Virus record (IMG/VR): IMGVR_UViG_3300035698_009869
Location: 1 to 40,658 of that record
Strand: one strand, 5' to 3'
DNA from: a virus
DNA length: 40,658 nucleotides
Positions 9,811 through 18,084 of the stretch are shown piece after piece (position 1 is the first letter of the stretch; every line of letters starts with the position of its first letter). The position numbers and the translations under genes are program-made. The notes beneath the pieces were generated by a model. It was not told where the DNA came from and searched no databases. It was given only the letters and a program-made list of their open reading frames with translations.

Positions 9811-10521
9811 TTAATCTCCCTCATTTCCGGTTTCTATTTCAACTTCTCCTCTATTTTCTTGAAGGCGGGCATTTCCATGCCTTTGTCTGATCTGATACCT
9901 GGTTGCGTTATCTGGCCTGACATACTCTACATCCACATCGTCTATAAAATCGTTAGTATCAATTTCAACCCCAGCCTGTTTGACAGCCATCCCCGCAGAC
10001 AGTCTTACAACTGTTCTAAGATCCTCTTCGGACATTGTGCCGCCCCGTTCCCAGGTTCGGGACACGAATTGGTCCATACTTTGGGAGATCTTAGACTCGA
10101 TCTTAATATCCTTATCTGCCCTAGCAGAAACAACCGCCTGGTAAATCTGGTTCGCCGCTGCTGCAACTGAAGCACTGATGATTGCGCTATAAGGACCAAA
10201 CTTACTGCCCAATTTGAAAGCAGCATAAGCTCCACCTGTTTCAAGCGCAACTCCTGCGGCAGCTTTATGAAGTTCTAAAGCTCTTTCAGCAGGATTAGTC
10301 CCAGATGTCCACCCAATACCCAGCGCATTAGGACCTGCACCCATTACGGACGAAGATCCGCCCCTCATAAGACCGGTGATTCCTGACTCGATAATACTTG
10401 CCCGAGACGCCAACGAAATCTGGTTGACCAAACTGGTAGACTGCTCAAGCTTCTGATTCAGATCCGACTTTATATCGGCCTCGGATCTAAAAGTCGGGAA
10501 TGTCTGGTCCTTCTTTGCCAT
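9811..10521 (-). CDS. Glycine-zipper virion protein, paralogue B
   Basis: 236 residues, abutting paralogue A and overlapping the end of paralogue C by one base (TAATG). It also begins MAKK. Residues 87-132 form a Gly/Ala/Ser-rich hydrophobic segment, less glycine-regular than in A. The part after it (D-I-K-I-E-S-K-I-S-Q-S-M-D-Q-F-V) aligns by eye with A and C, where the same spacing of charged and hydrophobic residues occurs. No signal peptide or enzymatic motif is visible. The likely role is as a virion component that reaches the host membrane, as with podovirus ejection proteins, but no direct homology is claimed. Confidence 0.6.
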   Translation of the reverse strand: MAKKDQTFPTFRSEADIKSDLNQKLEQSTSLVNQISLASRASIIESGITGLMRGGSSSVMGAGPNALGIGWTSGTNPAERALELHKAAAGVALETGGAYAAFKLGSKFGPYSAIISASVAAAANQIYQAVVSARADKDIKIESKISQSMDQFVSRTWERGGTMSEEDLRTVVRLSAGMAVKQAGVEIDTNDFIDDVDVEYVRPDNATRYQIRQRHGNARLQENRGEVEIETGNEGD

Positions 10522-11633
10522 TAATCAAGACCCCCATAAACTTCTTGATAAAGTTCTTCGTAACTTTTGGACCCTAGGTCTTCCTCCTCAATATGTTCGT
10601 TAATCCTTACTCTTTGGGACCATTCAAACCTAGCATATCGTGCTGTGGCCCTAATAAGTGCTTTAAGATCTTCCCGTGCCGATTGACCCGCACCTTCAGT
10701 GATTGAAAATCCCTCATGATGCATGGTTTTTAGAATCTTAGTAACTTCTCTCTCAGTGGTCTGCTCGATTGTAATTTCTTCTTCCTTAATATATCGGATA
10801 ATATTACTGGATAACTCACCGACAGCTTCCCCAACCGCAGATCCGATCATCATTCCGATCGGACCGCCGGCCATTGTCCCAATAACTGCACCCGCAACGG
10901 ATCCACCCGCAACCGCACCGGCTCCCATAAAGGCGGCTTCTCTGCCCGCCGGGGTTGAACCAGATGGGGCATGTCCGGCAGCATTATACAAGGAGGGAAC
11001 CGCCATATTTCCTGCTTTAGTCAGCGAACGCCCAAGAGTCCCGATTCCCGTTACCGCGAATCCAGTTTGCTTAGCCTTAACTTCTCTAAGAGCTTCGAGT
11101 TTTTCTTTAAAGAAGTAATCTAACTTCTTATAAGTTTCCCGTTTATCGACCATCGCGCCCATTTCGACTTCATATAACGCTTCGGCTTTCGCGTCAAATT
11201 CTGCCTTGGATACTGGATGAACTTGCCCCTTATAAGTTTTTCTTTCTTCCTTCTTAGAAGGAACTTTTGAAGAGTTAGTGGACTTCCAGCCACCTTTTTT
11301 ATGTTCTACTTTTCTCTCTCTCTTTCTCGGAGGTTTCTTATCAAAACCGCCTTTGGTCTCCCCCCTGGGTGGGGTCCACGCCGCTTGCCGTTTAGCACTC
11401 CGACCTTCTTGGGATTTCTCCCAACCTCTTCGGACACCAGGAACTCTCTCCTCCCTTTTCCTTTCTCTCGCTACCTGTGCCCGACCCTTGCCGCCTCTTG
11501 CTATCTCTACCTGGCGTCTTCTTAAAGCTGCTGTATCAAGCGAACCAGGAGCATTCCTCTCTCCCCTCGCCCTGAGAAGCTCTAATCTCCTCTTATCAAG
11601 ATCAACTTTTTTCCTCTTTCTTTTATTAGCCAT
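10521..11633 (-). CDS. Glycine-zipper virion protein, paralogue C, with very basic N-terminus
   Basis: 370 residues from the second of two adjacent ATGs (11633), which is better spaced from AAGGA; the first gives one more Met. Residues 1 to about 140 are extremely rich in Lys and Arg with almost no hydrophobic residues, as in nucleic-acid-binding tails. A helical region (150-190) leads to a glycine zipper at 234-280 and a charged helical C-terminus related to paralogues A and B. The basic region suggests contact with DNA, perhaps while the genome passes through the tail or membrane; this is inference. The DNA of the basic part is purine-rich and opens a long antisense frame that I do not believe is coding. 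Confidence 0.6.
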   Translation of the reverse strand: MANKRKRKKVDLDKRRLELLRARGERNAPGSLDTAALRRRQVEIARGGKGRAQVARERKREERVPGVRRGWEKSQEGRSAKRQAAWTPPRGETKGGFDKKPPRKRERKVEHKKGGWKSTNSSKVPSKKEERKTYKGQVHPVSKAEFDAKAEALYEVEMGAMVDKRETYKKLDYFFKEKLEALREVKAKQTGFAVTGIGTLGRSLTKAGNMAVPSLYNAAGHAPSGSTPAGREAAFMGAGAVAGGSVAGAVIGTMAGGPIGMMIGSAVGEAVGELSSNIIRYIKEEEITIEQTTEREVTKILKTMHHEGFSITEGAGQSAREDLKALIRATARYARFEWSQRVRINEHIEEEDLGSKSYEELYQEVYGGLD

Positions 11634-11885
11634 CATTCCTTCTTTGAATAGAATCCCTAATGAACTCTACCTCATCGGATGCCAATTCTTCCTGGACTAA
11701 ATCATATAACCTCATTCTCGGTTGAGCTCTCTCCTTTCCCTCTTCTAAAGCCGGGGCTAATCCTGGAACTGCCTCCACATTCCCTAACCTTTGACGCCAG
11801 AGGTTGGGACCCGAAGATCACTATCTCTCCAGTCTTTTGCCTGCTGCTTCTTATCCCATTTCTTCTTTTGTCGTTTGCTAGCCAT
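11626..11885 (-). pseudogene. Frameshifted gene in the tape-measure position (86 residues if joined)
   Basis: The ATG at 11885 overlaps the upstream stop as TAATG. The frame encodes 33 residues, starting MASKRQKKKWDKK, then stops. The -1 frame, open from codon 23 of that reading, continues to 11626 and overlaps the start of paralogue C. Its product (L-G-N-V-E-A-V-P-G-L, later R-A-Q and D-L-V-Q-E-E-L-A) clearly matches the C-terminus of the upstream 318-residue protein (A-N-A-E-A-V-P-G-L, R-A-Q-G, D-I-V-Q-E-E-L-A). So the second half was selected as protein. A -1 shift within codons 23-33 would give 86 residues. No classical slippery heptamer is aligned; an indel or decay is possible. Confidence 0.5.
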
Positions 11886-12841
11886 TATTCTTCTTCTAAG
11901 TTATCGTAGTCCAATAAAGCCAATTCCTCCTGGACTATGTCCCTCACATCCATTGGTCCCTGTGCCCTCCGTTTTGATTCCTTTATGGTATCCTGGAGAC
12001 CCGGAACCGCCTCAGCGTTAGCGAATGATGTGGCGAGCCCAATACTGACATTACCCGCTTCTTTAGTATACCCTGCTTCTAATTCGCTCTCTTCGGAAAC
12101 TAGCTTAGCAACCGTGGTTCCAATCTCGGCGACCGCGTTGGCAACTATCTGAGCTGTATAAAGAGCCTTACCCGACATTCCTCCTTTTCCACGCATTTTA
12201 CTAATTCCATGCATTGCACCAGGAACGGCCGCTGCACCAAGCCCCAAAGTAGCCTGCCATTTTAAGGCACGTTTTTGCCAGGGTGGCATTAATTCGGTCG
12301 CTACACTGGCCGCCACCTTGCTGCCAAATTGTGCGAACTTTGTAAGGGCCGAATTGATTTGAGAGGCAAATGCAACCCCCTCTTGTCCTTCTTTAATATT
12401 CTTTGATGATGCAGTTTCGGTTTTAGTAACATCCCCCAGAATCTTAGTCATCTCATTAACGACGTCGTCAGTGACACCCATCAAATTGGCGATATCCCCA
12501 GTAATCTTCGCCTCAATTGTTTCTACCCTCTTCTCAGTGCTAGTAACGAAACCTAATACCCTATCTTGAAGAGACTCGGGAAAAATATCTGCCTTCTCCA
12601 AATCGGTAATGGTTCCTTTATTGACGTAATTTGAAAGATTTTTTTCAACATCACCCATCGGACCTTCAACTTCATTATATGCGTCGTCCTCAATCTGAAC
12701 GACCGAAGCTTGTGCTAGGAGTAAGGTTTCTCGCATGACATCAATGAGCTGCTCATGCATTGCCTTGATTCTCTTATTAAAAGAATCCTCTGCTGACCTT
12801 CTGAGATCGGCCAGGGATATGTTTTTAGCAGGATCTGCCAT
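11885..12841 (-). CDS. Helical virion protein in the tape-measure position
   Basis: 318 residues, mostly predicted helix. Residues 1-140 are charged with coiled-coil character; about 165-185 and 205-260 are Ala/Gly-rich and more hydrophobic; the last 60 residues contain A-E-A-V-P-G-L and V-Q-E-E-L-A, repeated in the small frameshifted gene just downstream. It directly follows the likely tail chaperone, where the tape-measure protein is expected, but is too short for an ordinary siphovirus tape measure. It may be one part of a split tape measure or an ejection protein. AAGGA precedes the start by five bases. Confidence 0.55.
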   Translation of the reverse strand: MADPAKNISLADLRRSAEDSFNKRIKAMHEQLIDVMRETLLLAQASVVQIEDDAYNEVEGPMGDVEKNLSNYVNKGTITDLEKADIFPESLQDRVLGFVTSTEKRVETIEAKITGDIANLMGVTDDVVNEMTKILGDVTKTETASSKNIKEGQEGVAFASQINSALTKFAQFGSKVAASVATELMPPWQKRALKWQATLGLGAAAVPGAMHGISKMRGKGGMSGKALYTAQIVANAVAEIGTTVAKLVSEESELEAGYTKEAGNVSIGLATSFANAEAVPGLQDTIKESKRRAQGPMDVRDIVQEELALLDYDNLEEE

Positions 12842-13234
12842 TTATTCCTTTGCTTCTTCTGGTTTTGGGGTACCTGTTACTTCTTGAAGAGTCTCTGATC
12901 TCTTGATCTGCTCGGCGAACAGCCCATTATCATATGGTCTAAGAAGTTCGCCCCCATAATGGGGGTTTCCGCAGGCAATGGCAAGACTAGCCCGGTCTTC
13001 AGTTTGTTTTTGTATCAATGCTTCTATAACAATTTGTCTGATGCCGTCCCGCATTGCTGTCCAATCGTTGAAAGAGAAAGGCGGTTTAAGATATGCGAAT
13101 AACCAAACATCCATATACGCCTTTTTCTCTTCTTCGGTAAAGGAGCTGACACAATCTTTTAAAGCTTGCTCCGCTTTTTCATCCGCTTCGCACATAGCAC
13201 GAAGTTTCGGATCTTTAATATCCTTTATTTCCAT
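12842..13234 (-). CDS. Possible tail assembly chaperone (by position)
   Basis: 130 residues from the ATG at 13234, which has GGAGGA about 13 bases upstream; an in-frame GTG at 13255 lies within the previous gene. It is an alpha-helical acidic protein with a central Trp/Tyr-rich stretch (Y-M-D-V-W-L-F-A-Y-L-K-P-P-F). It lies between the tail tube and the first tape-measure-position gene, exactly where lambda-like phages encode G/GT assembly chaperones. I see no frameshift extension into the next gene, which starts right after its stop. No sequence family recognised. Confidence 0.4.
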   Translation of the reverse strand: MEIKDIKDPKLRAMCEADEKAEQALKDCVSSFTEEEKKAYMDVWLFAYLKPPFSFNDWTAMRDGIRQIVIEALIQKQTEDRASLAIACGNPHYGGELLRPYDNGLFAEQIKRSETLQEVTGTPKPEEAKE

Positions 13235-13238
13235 CTTT

Positions 13239-13709
13239 TTATGTTGCTCCTCCACTAAATTCGATCATCGGACCCTGAGATCCCTGATATAAACACTCAA
13301 ATACAACTGGAATTAAGACAATCTCGGAGAGATTAAAGTTGATCCTACCATCCGGGAGAGGCACACATAATGCAGCATTAAATGAAAAGCCACCGTTCCT
13401 TAGAGGCTGATAACTTAATGTTGCTGCTGTCTCAGAGCCTAATGATTCGCCTGCGTCCACACCAACGGCAGCTTCGTTTCCGAAAAACAGTCTCAGATTA
13501 GCAAGGGTCCCGGTCTTTAATGTCGCGCTTATAAAAACTCTTTGACCAATAAAATACATGTCATGGACATAATCGCCCGTCTCTTCATACTGGACCAGTA
13601 ATTTCCCATATTCATTGTGGATCTCAACCCCACCATGAGTTTTTCCAAGCTCTTTCCCGGCAAACGTTAGTATACCAGGATTAGGAAAACTTTGAGTCAA
13701 AGTTGCCAT
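13239..13709 (-). CDS. Probable major tail tube protein
   Basis: 156 residues, beta-rich, with the tail-tube pattern: an N-terminal Phe/Pro loop, then G-G-V-E-I-H strand, a Tyr/Glu loop, and a Y-F-I-G-Q-R-V-F-I-S-A-T-L-K strand pair resembling the 'G..v.V...L' core of siphovirus tube proteins. Size is right for a compact tube subunit. A strong AAGGAG lies upstream of the ATG. Order (structural proteins, tube, possible chaperone, tape-measure position, tip) supports the call. The neighbouring 321-residue protein is an alternative tube candidate. Confidence 0.5.
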   Translation of the reverse strand: MATLTQSFPNPGILTFAGKELGKTHGGVEIHNEYGKLLVQYEETGDYVHDMYFIGQRVFISATLKTGTLANLRLFFGNEAAVGVDAGESLGSETAATLSYQPLRNGGFSFNAALCVPLPDGRINFNLSEIVLIPVVFECLYQGSQGPMIEFSGGAT

Positions 13710-13722
13710 ATAGTGTCACTCC

Positions 13723-15078
13723 TTACGTTATATTCAATGTTGGAGAAACCCAAGTAACTGACCCACCGGTGGTTGTTGACGGCAGATATTTCTGTTGGGT
13801 TCTCCAAAGGGTTTGCTGAAGATTACTAACATCGGCATCTGTAGCAGTAGTTGCTAAAGTTCCACCATCTTCAATCTTCCAAGATGTACTGGCATTAACT
13901 TTATGCTTCCCGGGAGTACCAACATACCAAAGGTTATTGAATTGGGTCATTGGGGCGAATAAAGTCTCATCAAGATAGAAATTAGCAGCCGAAGCGATCA
14001 CAACCGTTTTAGTATTAGTCCCAACACCGATTTGCAATGTTCTGGTTCCGTGCGTCCACTTGATATCAAAATAATTGCTTCCGGATGCTTCCGTGAAATT
14101 GACTGGATAAAGGTTTTCGTCCAGGTCTAATTCTAATTCACTCCAGGTTGTTCCATCATTACTATACCGAATACTTCCGTAATATGGCTGATAAGTCGTT
14201 AATGTGTTAGTAATAGCTTGTTTGAATTCCCAAGACGCTAAGGCGTCAAATTTCATGCTATAAGAAGTAGTCACGTTCGGATTTAATCTGTAAACATACG
14301 TCGAATCAAGAGAAACGGAGGTAATCAACCCACTTGCTAAAGTCCAATTGGTGATACTAGTCGGTGTTGCGGCGGTCCCGGCAAAACTATCAAATCCAGG
14401 ATTAGAAAGGATTCCGGGTAGTTCTCCTGCTTGGCTTGTTAAAGTTAAACTCAGCCCAAGACCCCCAGATACCGATAAACTATCATATCCAGCAGCAGGT
14501 AAGGTAAGTTTAATTCTCTCTTGACCTTGGGTAGTTTGGTTAGTATAGGCATCAGAGGTGCATTCTGCGGTTACAACACCATCATCAGCATTAGACGTGC
14601 AGAAGCAGTTCTCAATATCATATCCGCCATGATCAACGGTCAGTCTTTTAATAGATCCGCCATTAACATTGTTCCCAACAGCTGCTGAGAAGGCTCCGAA
14701 CGTAATTTCTCTCGATCTTACTAATAGACTGTTATCGTCCATGTATTTCCAGAGACTATCAGCAGGATCTACAAAGATATTCCCAAGAATTGAAGAATTA
14801 GGGGCGGTTGCTGCAATATCTGCAGATCCTGCTAAGTCTTGAAGACCTCCTCTATTAGATGCGCTAATGCTACCTGTAAAGGCTAATAAAGACGATCTAG
14901 CAGCTATTAAATTGGTAGCAACTGTGCTCCAATAATCTCCACCATTGGCATCATTTATATTAGTTTGACTGGCCAGAAAATTACCAGTAATCTTATTAGC
15001 GTAATTTCTCGCTTCTGCATACGGCTTGACAATTAAATTGAAGTTTGAAGTGGCATCTGCCCAAGAAACGGTGGTCAT
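13723..15078 (-). CDS. Beta-rich virion protein with carbohydrate-binding-like domain
   Basis: 451 residues, rich in Thr, Ser, Asn and Gly. An N-terminal helical part (1-75) is followed by beta sheets. Near residue 225 an N-P-G-F-D-S-F...I-T-N-W-T pattern resembles the opening of galactose-binding-like or CBM-type jelly rolls, which continue for about 150 residues with regular Trp and Tyr. The C-terminal 60 residues are polar. AAGGAGAA precedes the start. It lies within the tail operon, between a 321-residue structural protein and the tube gene; an adhesin or decoration of the neck or tube is possible. The exact role is unknown. Confidence 0.5.
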   Translation of the reverse strand: MTTVSWADATSNFNLIVKPYAEARNYANKITGNFLASQTNINDANGGDYWSTVATNLIAARSSLLAFTGSISASNRGGLQDLAGSADIAATAPNSSILGNIFVDPADSLWKYMDDNSLLVRSREITFGAFSAAVGNNVNGGSIKRLTVDHGGYDIENCFCTSNADDGVVTAECTSDAYTNQTTQGQERIKLTLPAAGYDSLSVSGGLGLSLTLTSQAGELPGILSNPGFDSFAGTAATPTSITNWTLASGLITSVSLDSTYVYRLNPNVTTSYSMKFDALASWEFKQAITNTLTTYQPYYGSIRYSNDGTTWSELELDLDENLYPVNFTEASGSNYFDIKWTHGTRTLQIGVGTNTKTVVIASAANFYLDETLFAPMTQFNNLWYVGTPGKHKVNASTSWKIEDGGTLATTATDADVSNLQQTLWRTQQKYLPSTTTGGSVTWVSPTLNIT

Positions 15079-15095
15079 AATATATTCTCCTTAAA

Positions 15096-16061
15096 TTACG
15101 AAATGTTTGCTACGTCGATGAAAAGTTTAACTCTAAGACGCTTGCCAAACACTGTCTGGCCTCCAGCAGTCGGTAAAGTGTAAATGCTATTTCCAGAGTC
15201 GATTATACTCTGAACAGTGATACCATCGTCCCTGGTCAGGTACTGGAATTGGTATCTGACCTCGGCCTCTAATTCTAAAATACCACATGAGGCCGAAGTT
15301 AGATTAGATGAACGTCTTCCCAAAACCCCGGACTGACCTAATTGGGATTGTGTCTGAGCAATTAATTCTATTTCAACCTCACACTCTCTAAACTCTTGGT
15401 TATGGAGATCAGTCTTCTCTCTAACATCTCTAATGACAGCCGCCGCAGGTTTTAAGAGATTCAAGAACTGATTAGTCGGATAAGCAGTCACTAAGACCTT
15501 TCTGAACACTTCATTTCCTCCAGTCCAGGTCATATTCTGAAGCTTATTCCGCAATGCGATCAGAATAGATCTATAAGAAGTAGTCTGTAAGTCACTCTGA
15601 GTTCCTTGGTCCCAGTTAATGACCGCTCCAGTGTCATACAAAGGGTAACAGATCCATTCTACTGGAAGAAATGCTCTACTATCAGCAGCATTAGGCATCT
15701 CTCCTGACCATCTTCCCATCGCAGAAGGACATTCAAAAGAAACTCCATTGGAATCCTCAGGAGTGAACTTAAGACTGTGCATCTCACAAGGGGATCCGAT
15801 ATTACCGTTGCCTAAGACCAACTGTTGCCCTACTTGACCACCTATAAAGGCAGCAACCATAGCATTTTGATCGAAATCGTATAGATTTGCTTTGACGTAT
15901 GCTTTGACTCCGGATCTCCAACAGAAAGTCGGGCCGGTCTCATCAAAGGTTGCCTCATTGAACATCTCATCTATCTCGACGGTCACCTCAGATGTTCTCC
16001 CCATCTCTAATTGATAATACTCCAATTTTCCTTTATTGAATAACGTCTTCTTAATTGTCAT
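15096..16061 (-). CDS. Tail or neck structural protein, first gene of tail operon
   Basis: 321 residues, mixed beta/alpha. It opens with a basic strand, then E-V-T-V-E-I-D-E, a Cys/Trp-containing F-C-W-R motif, and a conserved-looking aromatic core. Residues 215-245 are charged, typical of a hinge, and the C-terminus returns to beta strands. The gene begins about 35 bases after a late-promoter motif and has AAGGAG upstream of its ATG, so it leads the tail transcription unit. I do not recognise the family; tail terminator, tail tube or neck protein are all possible. Confidence 0.45.
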   Translation of the reverse strand: MTIKKTLFNKGKLEYYQLEMGRTSEVTVEIDEMFNEATFDETGPTFCWRSGVKAYVKANLYDFDQNAMVAAFIGGQVGQQLVLGNGNIGSPCEMHSLKFTPEDSNGVSFECPSAMGRWSGEMPNAADSRAFLPVEWICYPLYDTGAVINWDQGTQSDLQTTSYRSILIALRNKLQNMTWTGGNEVFRKVLVTAYPTNQFLNLLKPAAAVIRDVREKTDLHNQEFRECEVEIELIAQTQSQLGQSGVLGRRSSNLTSASCGILELEAEVRYQFQYLTRDDGITVQSIIDSGNSIYTLPTAGGQTVFGKRLRVKLFIDVANIS

Positions 16062-16090
16062 CTGTTCTCCTTGTCTGATTATAGCCGGCC

Positions 16091-16108
16091 GAATTATAGA
16101 ATATTAAC
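16091..16108 (-). promoter_or_regulatory. Late-promoter motif, copy 2 (tail operon)
   Basis: Minus strand reads TTAATATTCTATAATTC, containing the shared core AATATTCTAT and a TATAAT hexamer. It lies between a terminator-like hairpin (16115-16171) and the first tail gene (ATG at 16061). Confidence 0.65.
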
Positions 16109-16114
16109 AGAAAA

Positions 16115-16171
16115 GGAGGACAGTGGCTGAGGAACCCAAAATGGCTAAAGGGTTTGAAACCACTGACCTCC
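16115..16171 (-). terminator. Hairpin with T-rich tail ending the capsid unit
   Basis: On the minus strand GGAGGTCAGTGG (16171-16160) pairs with CCACTGTCCTCC (16126-16115) with one mismatch; a nested AACCC/GGGTT stem lies in the loop. TTTTCTGTT follows directly. This is a plausible rho-independent terminator between the capsid-side genes and the tail promoter. A second small palindrome, TCTCAGACTGAGA (16173-16185), lies one base upstream. Confidence 0.65.
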
Positions 16172-16192
16172 CTCTCAGACTGAGATGATCTA

Positions 16193-16894
16193 TTAAATTT
16201 CTTCTAAACCGTCTAAAGAAGGTATTGTTTCATCAATCTCTTCCTCTTCTCCTTCTTCAAAGACTAAATCAGGGTTAGCGGTTCCTAATGCTTCTTCTAA
16301 CTCAGACTGAGCTTCTAATTCTTCTAATTCATCCAATTCATCTATATCATCATCGGCATTTAGGTCTTCAAAAGGAATTATGTTACCTTTACCATCTTCA
16401 AACCGTAATGGCCAAATCTTTCTCGCATAATGTCCAGCTCTCTGCCAAGGAACCGCATCCTCTCCTTTAGTCCATTTCTGAACCCTGACAAATGCTCCAA
16501 GTGTGGTGCCTTGTGGTCCCATTTGATCGAAAGGATTGAAGACCTGTTTCATTGATCCGGTTTCTTCCGAAGAAACTGCGTCGATATAGGTTTTATCCAG
16601 GTATTTTCTGATCCTTTCAGCCTGATTATCAGTGAACCTAACATAAGTCGCAGTTGGGGTCCCTGGATCATTAGGATGGTTCTTAGAAGTCTTGCTGACA
16701 GGGATTAACAGGAACATCTTCCTTGGATCCTTCTGGACCGGTTGGAGGATTCTGTTGGCATTAATGGTTATGTCATTTACAGGACAGTTTTTAGTGAGTT
16801 TAATCCGGTAAATGTGAGTGTCCAGAGGACTGCCTTTTTTCTTCTTCTCAACAACTTTCTTTTTTGCTACTTTCTTCTTCTTAGCTGCGGCCAT
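16193..16894 (-). CDS. Head/neck-region protein with Lys-rich start and acidic end
   Basis: 233 residues from the ATG at 16894 (AGGAGAAC upstream; an ATG at 16915 has no site). The first 22 residues are almost all Ala, Lys and Val (MAAAKKKKVAKKK). A folded middle of about 130 residues contains a Pro/Trp-rich part (V-P-W-Q-R-A-G-H). The last 55 residues are strongly acidic with D-D-D and E-E-E-E runs. It stands between the major capsid gene and the tail operon, where head-completion proteins occur. The oppositely charged ends could bind DNA and a protein partner; this is inference. Family unknown. Confidence 0.5.
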   Translation of the reverse strand: MAAAKKKKVAKKKVVEKKKKGSPLDTHIYRIKLTKNCPVNDITINANRILQPVQKDPRKMFLLIPVSKTSKNHPNDPGTPTATYVRFTDNQAERIRKYLDKTYIDAVSSEETGSMKQVFNPFDQMGPQGTTLGAFVRVQKWTKGEDAVPWQRAGHYARKIWPLRFEDGKGNIIPFEDLNADDDIDELDELEELEAQSELEEALGTANPDLVFEEGEEEEIDETIPSLDGLEEI

Positions 16895-16946
16895 GATTGT
16901 TCTCCTGTATTCCAAAGTTTAAGATAGTTTTTAAGTCAATCTTGGA

Positions 16947-17034
16947 AGCAGACCGTTTCAATCAGAACAGTCTGCTGCGGATAACGATCCGCGGGGGAGA
17001 GAGGTAAAAAGGATAAGAGAAACCCCTCTCCCCC
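16947..17034 (-). ncRNA. Three abutting hairpins in the 3' untranslated region of the capsid gene
   Basis: In transcript order three stem-loops follow each other without a free base: 17034-16993 (13-bp stem with one mismatch, GGGGGAGAGGGGT against ACCTCTCTCCCCC), 16992-16977 (GCGGAT/ATCCGC, 4-base loop) and 16976-16947 (AGCAGAC/GTCTGCT). They begin 17 bases after the capsid stop codon. There is no long T-run after them, so they look more like an mRNA 3'-end stabiliser or processing signal than a simple terminator. The inverted repeats are visible directly; function is inferred. Confidence 0.5.
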
Positions 17035-17051
17035 ATCGACTAAGACGTATC

Positions 17052-18053
17052 TTAGTTGTTGATTTTAATCCCAACAAATGGGAGATAAGCTCCAATACCG
17101 TATTGACGGTAGATGGTCTTTCCTCCGGCATAGTGGAGACGGCCGAAGCTATCACCAGATGGATTATAAGAAAGAACCTCTGGTTGATCATACTCGACTA
17201 ATACGAGCAGTTTTTGCTGAGGCAGGTTCTTAACGATAATATACCAGTCATTCCCACTTAAGAGATGGTTCTCATGCAGCGTAATGGTAGCACCGTAAGC
17301 TTTTTGGAAAGCTAAGATAGTATTACCAGTTGATTGAGTTCCAGCTCCACCTTGCGCGACCATTTCAACATTAAAGGCTTCCGTCATAGCTTGAAGTAAG
17401 CTAGTTGGGAACATAATGGTATAATGGCGACCCGCATGGCGAGGAAGCAAACGAAGATTGACCTTACGGTGACGATACGTGCTCATTCTCTGAATGGCTC
17501 CGAAGAAGTCATTCCGAATCTGAGCAGCAGTCGGTCCAGATCCATTATAGATGTTACCATTAGCAACACCAAAACGAGTACTGGCATTAAAGGTCGAAAG
17601 GTTATCATAGGCGGTATTGTCAAAGTCGTCCGGCATAAGAACCGGGGCGACCGTGGCGCCAGTGATAAGAGAAGTCATTTGGAAGTAGACATGGTCGGAC
17701 GCTGTTTTAGCAGCTTCCATAGCTTTTGCCTCATAAAGAGACTGGGCTCCCATCGATCCAAGATACTTCAGTTCTTCCCAAGCGATAGGAATGTCAACGC
17801 CATAATTCTTGACGTTAATATCCATATACTGAGCATCAACATCGGATTCCATAACACGTTCGAGAGGCTTTTTAAAGCCCATCATGTTAGGAATCTCTGA
17901 GAACGGTACTCTCGTTACTTGCCCTTGGAAGGGATAACGGAAGCACAGGTCATCGATGATGGCTGCGTTTTCTTCTTGATATGTGGTGAAAGCTTGATCA
18001 ATCACCGCACCTGCTTTGGACAGGTCTAATAGTGCAGAAAAGTCTGACGACAT
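17052..18053 (-). CDS. Major capsid protein (Mu gpT-like, HK97 fold likely)
   Basis: 333 residues. It has the features of Mu gpT-like head subunits: a helical N-terminus, a central G-V-D-I-P-I-A-W-E-E-L strand-helix region with the long spine helix (about residues 90-130), a P-loop-like Asn/Gly region, and a C-terminal end with Y-R-Q-Y-G-I-G-A-Y-L-P-F. Position supports this: portal, protease/scaffold and decoration protein lie directly upstream, and a Mu gp29-like portal fits a Mu-type head. AAGGA lies nine bases from the start. The gene is followed by three strong hairpins, which may protect an abundant mRNA. Confidence 0.8.
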   Translation of the reverse strand: MSSDFSALLDLSKAGAVIDQAFTTYQEENAAIIDDLCFRYPFQGQVTRVPFSEIPNMMGFKKPLERVMESDVDAQYMDINVKNYGVDIPIAWEELKYLGSMGAQSLYEAKAMEAAKTASDHVYFQMTSLITGATVAPVLMPDDFDNTAYDNLSTFNASTRFGVANGNIYNGSGPTAAQIRNDFFGAIQRMSTYRHRKVNLRLLPRHAGRHYTIMFPTSLLQAMTEAFNVEMVAQGGAGTQSTGNTILAFQKAYGATITLHENHLLSGNDWYIIVKNLPQQKLLVLVEYDQPEVLSYNPSGDSFGRLHYAGGKTIYRQYGIGAYLPFVGIKINN

Positions 18054-18084
18054 GATTAATATTCCTTATAAATGGGTGCTGGTC

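Noticed and set aside
9859-10170. 103-residue plus-strand frame
   Set aside because: It lies wholly opposite a coupled minus-strand gene and has no ribosome site.
11278-11700. 140-residue plus-strand frame opposite the basic paralogue C gene
   Set aside because: It is antisense to a Lys/Arg-rich coding region, has Leu/Pro/Ser-rich low-complexity sequence and no ribosome site; the minus-strand gene has coupling and homology support.
16124-16189. 21-codon plus-strand frame starting with GTG after AGGAGG
   Set aside because: The purine run is part of the terminator stem on the other strand, spacing is too short, and no plus-strand gene or promoter is near.
17424-17900. 158-residue plus-strand frame
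   Set aside because: It is antisense to the major capsid gene and has atypical composition; no support for expression.
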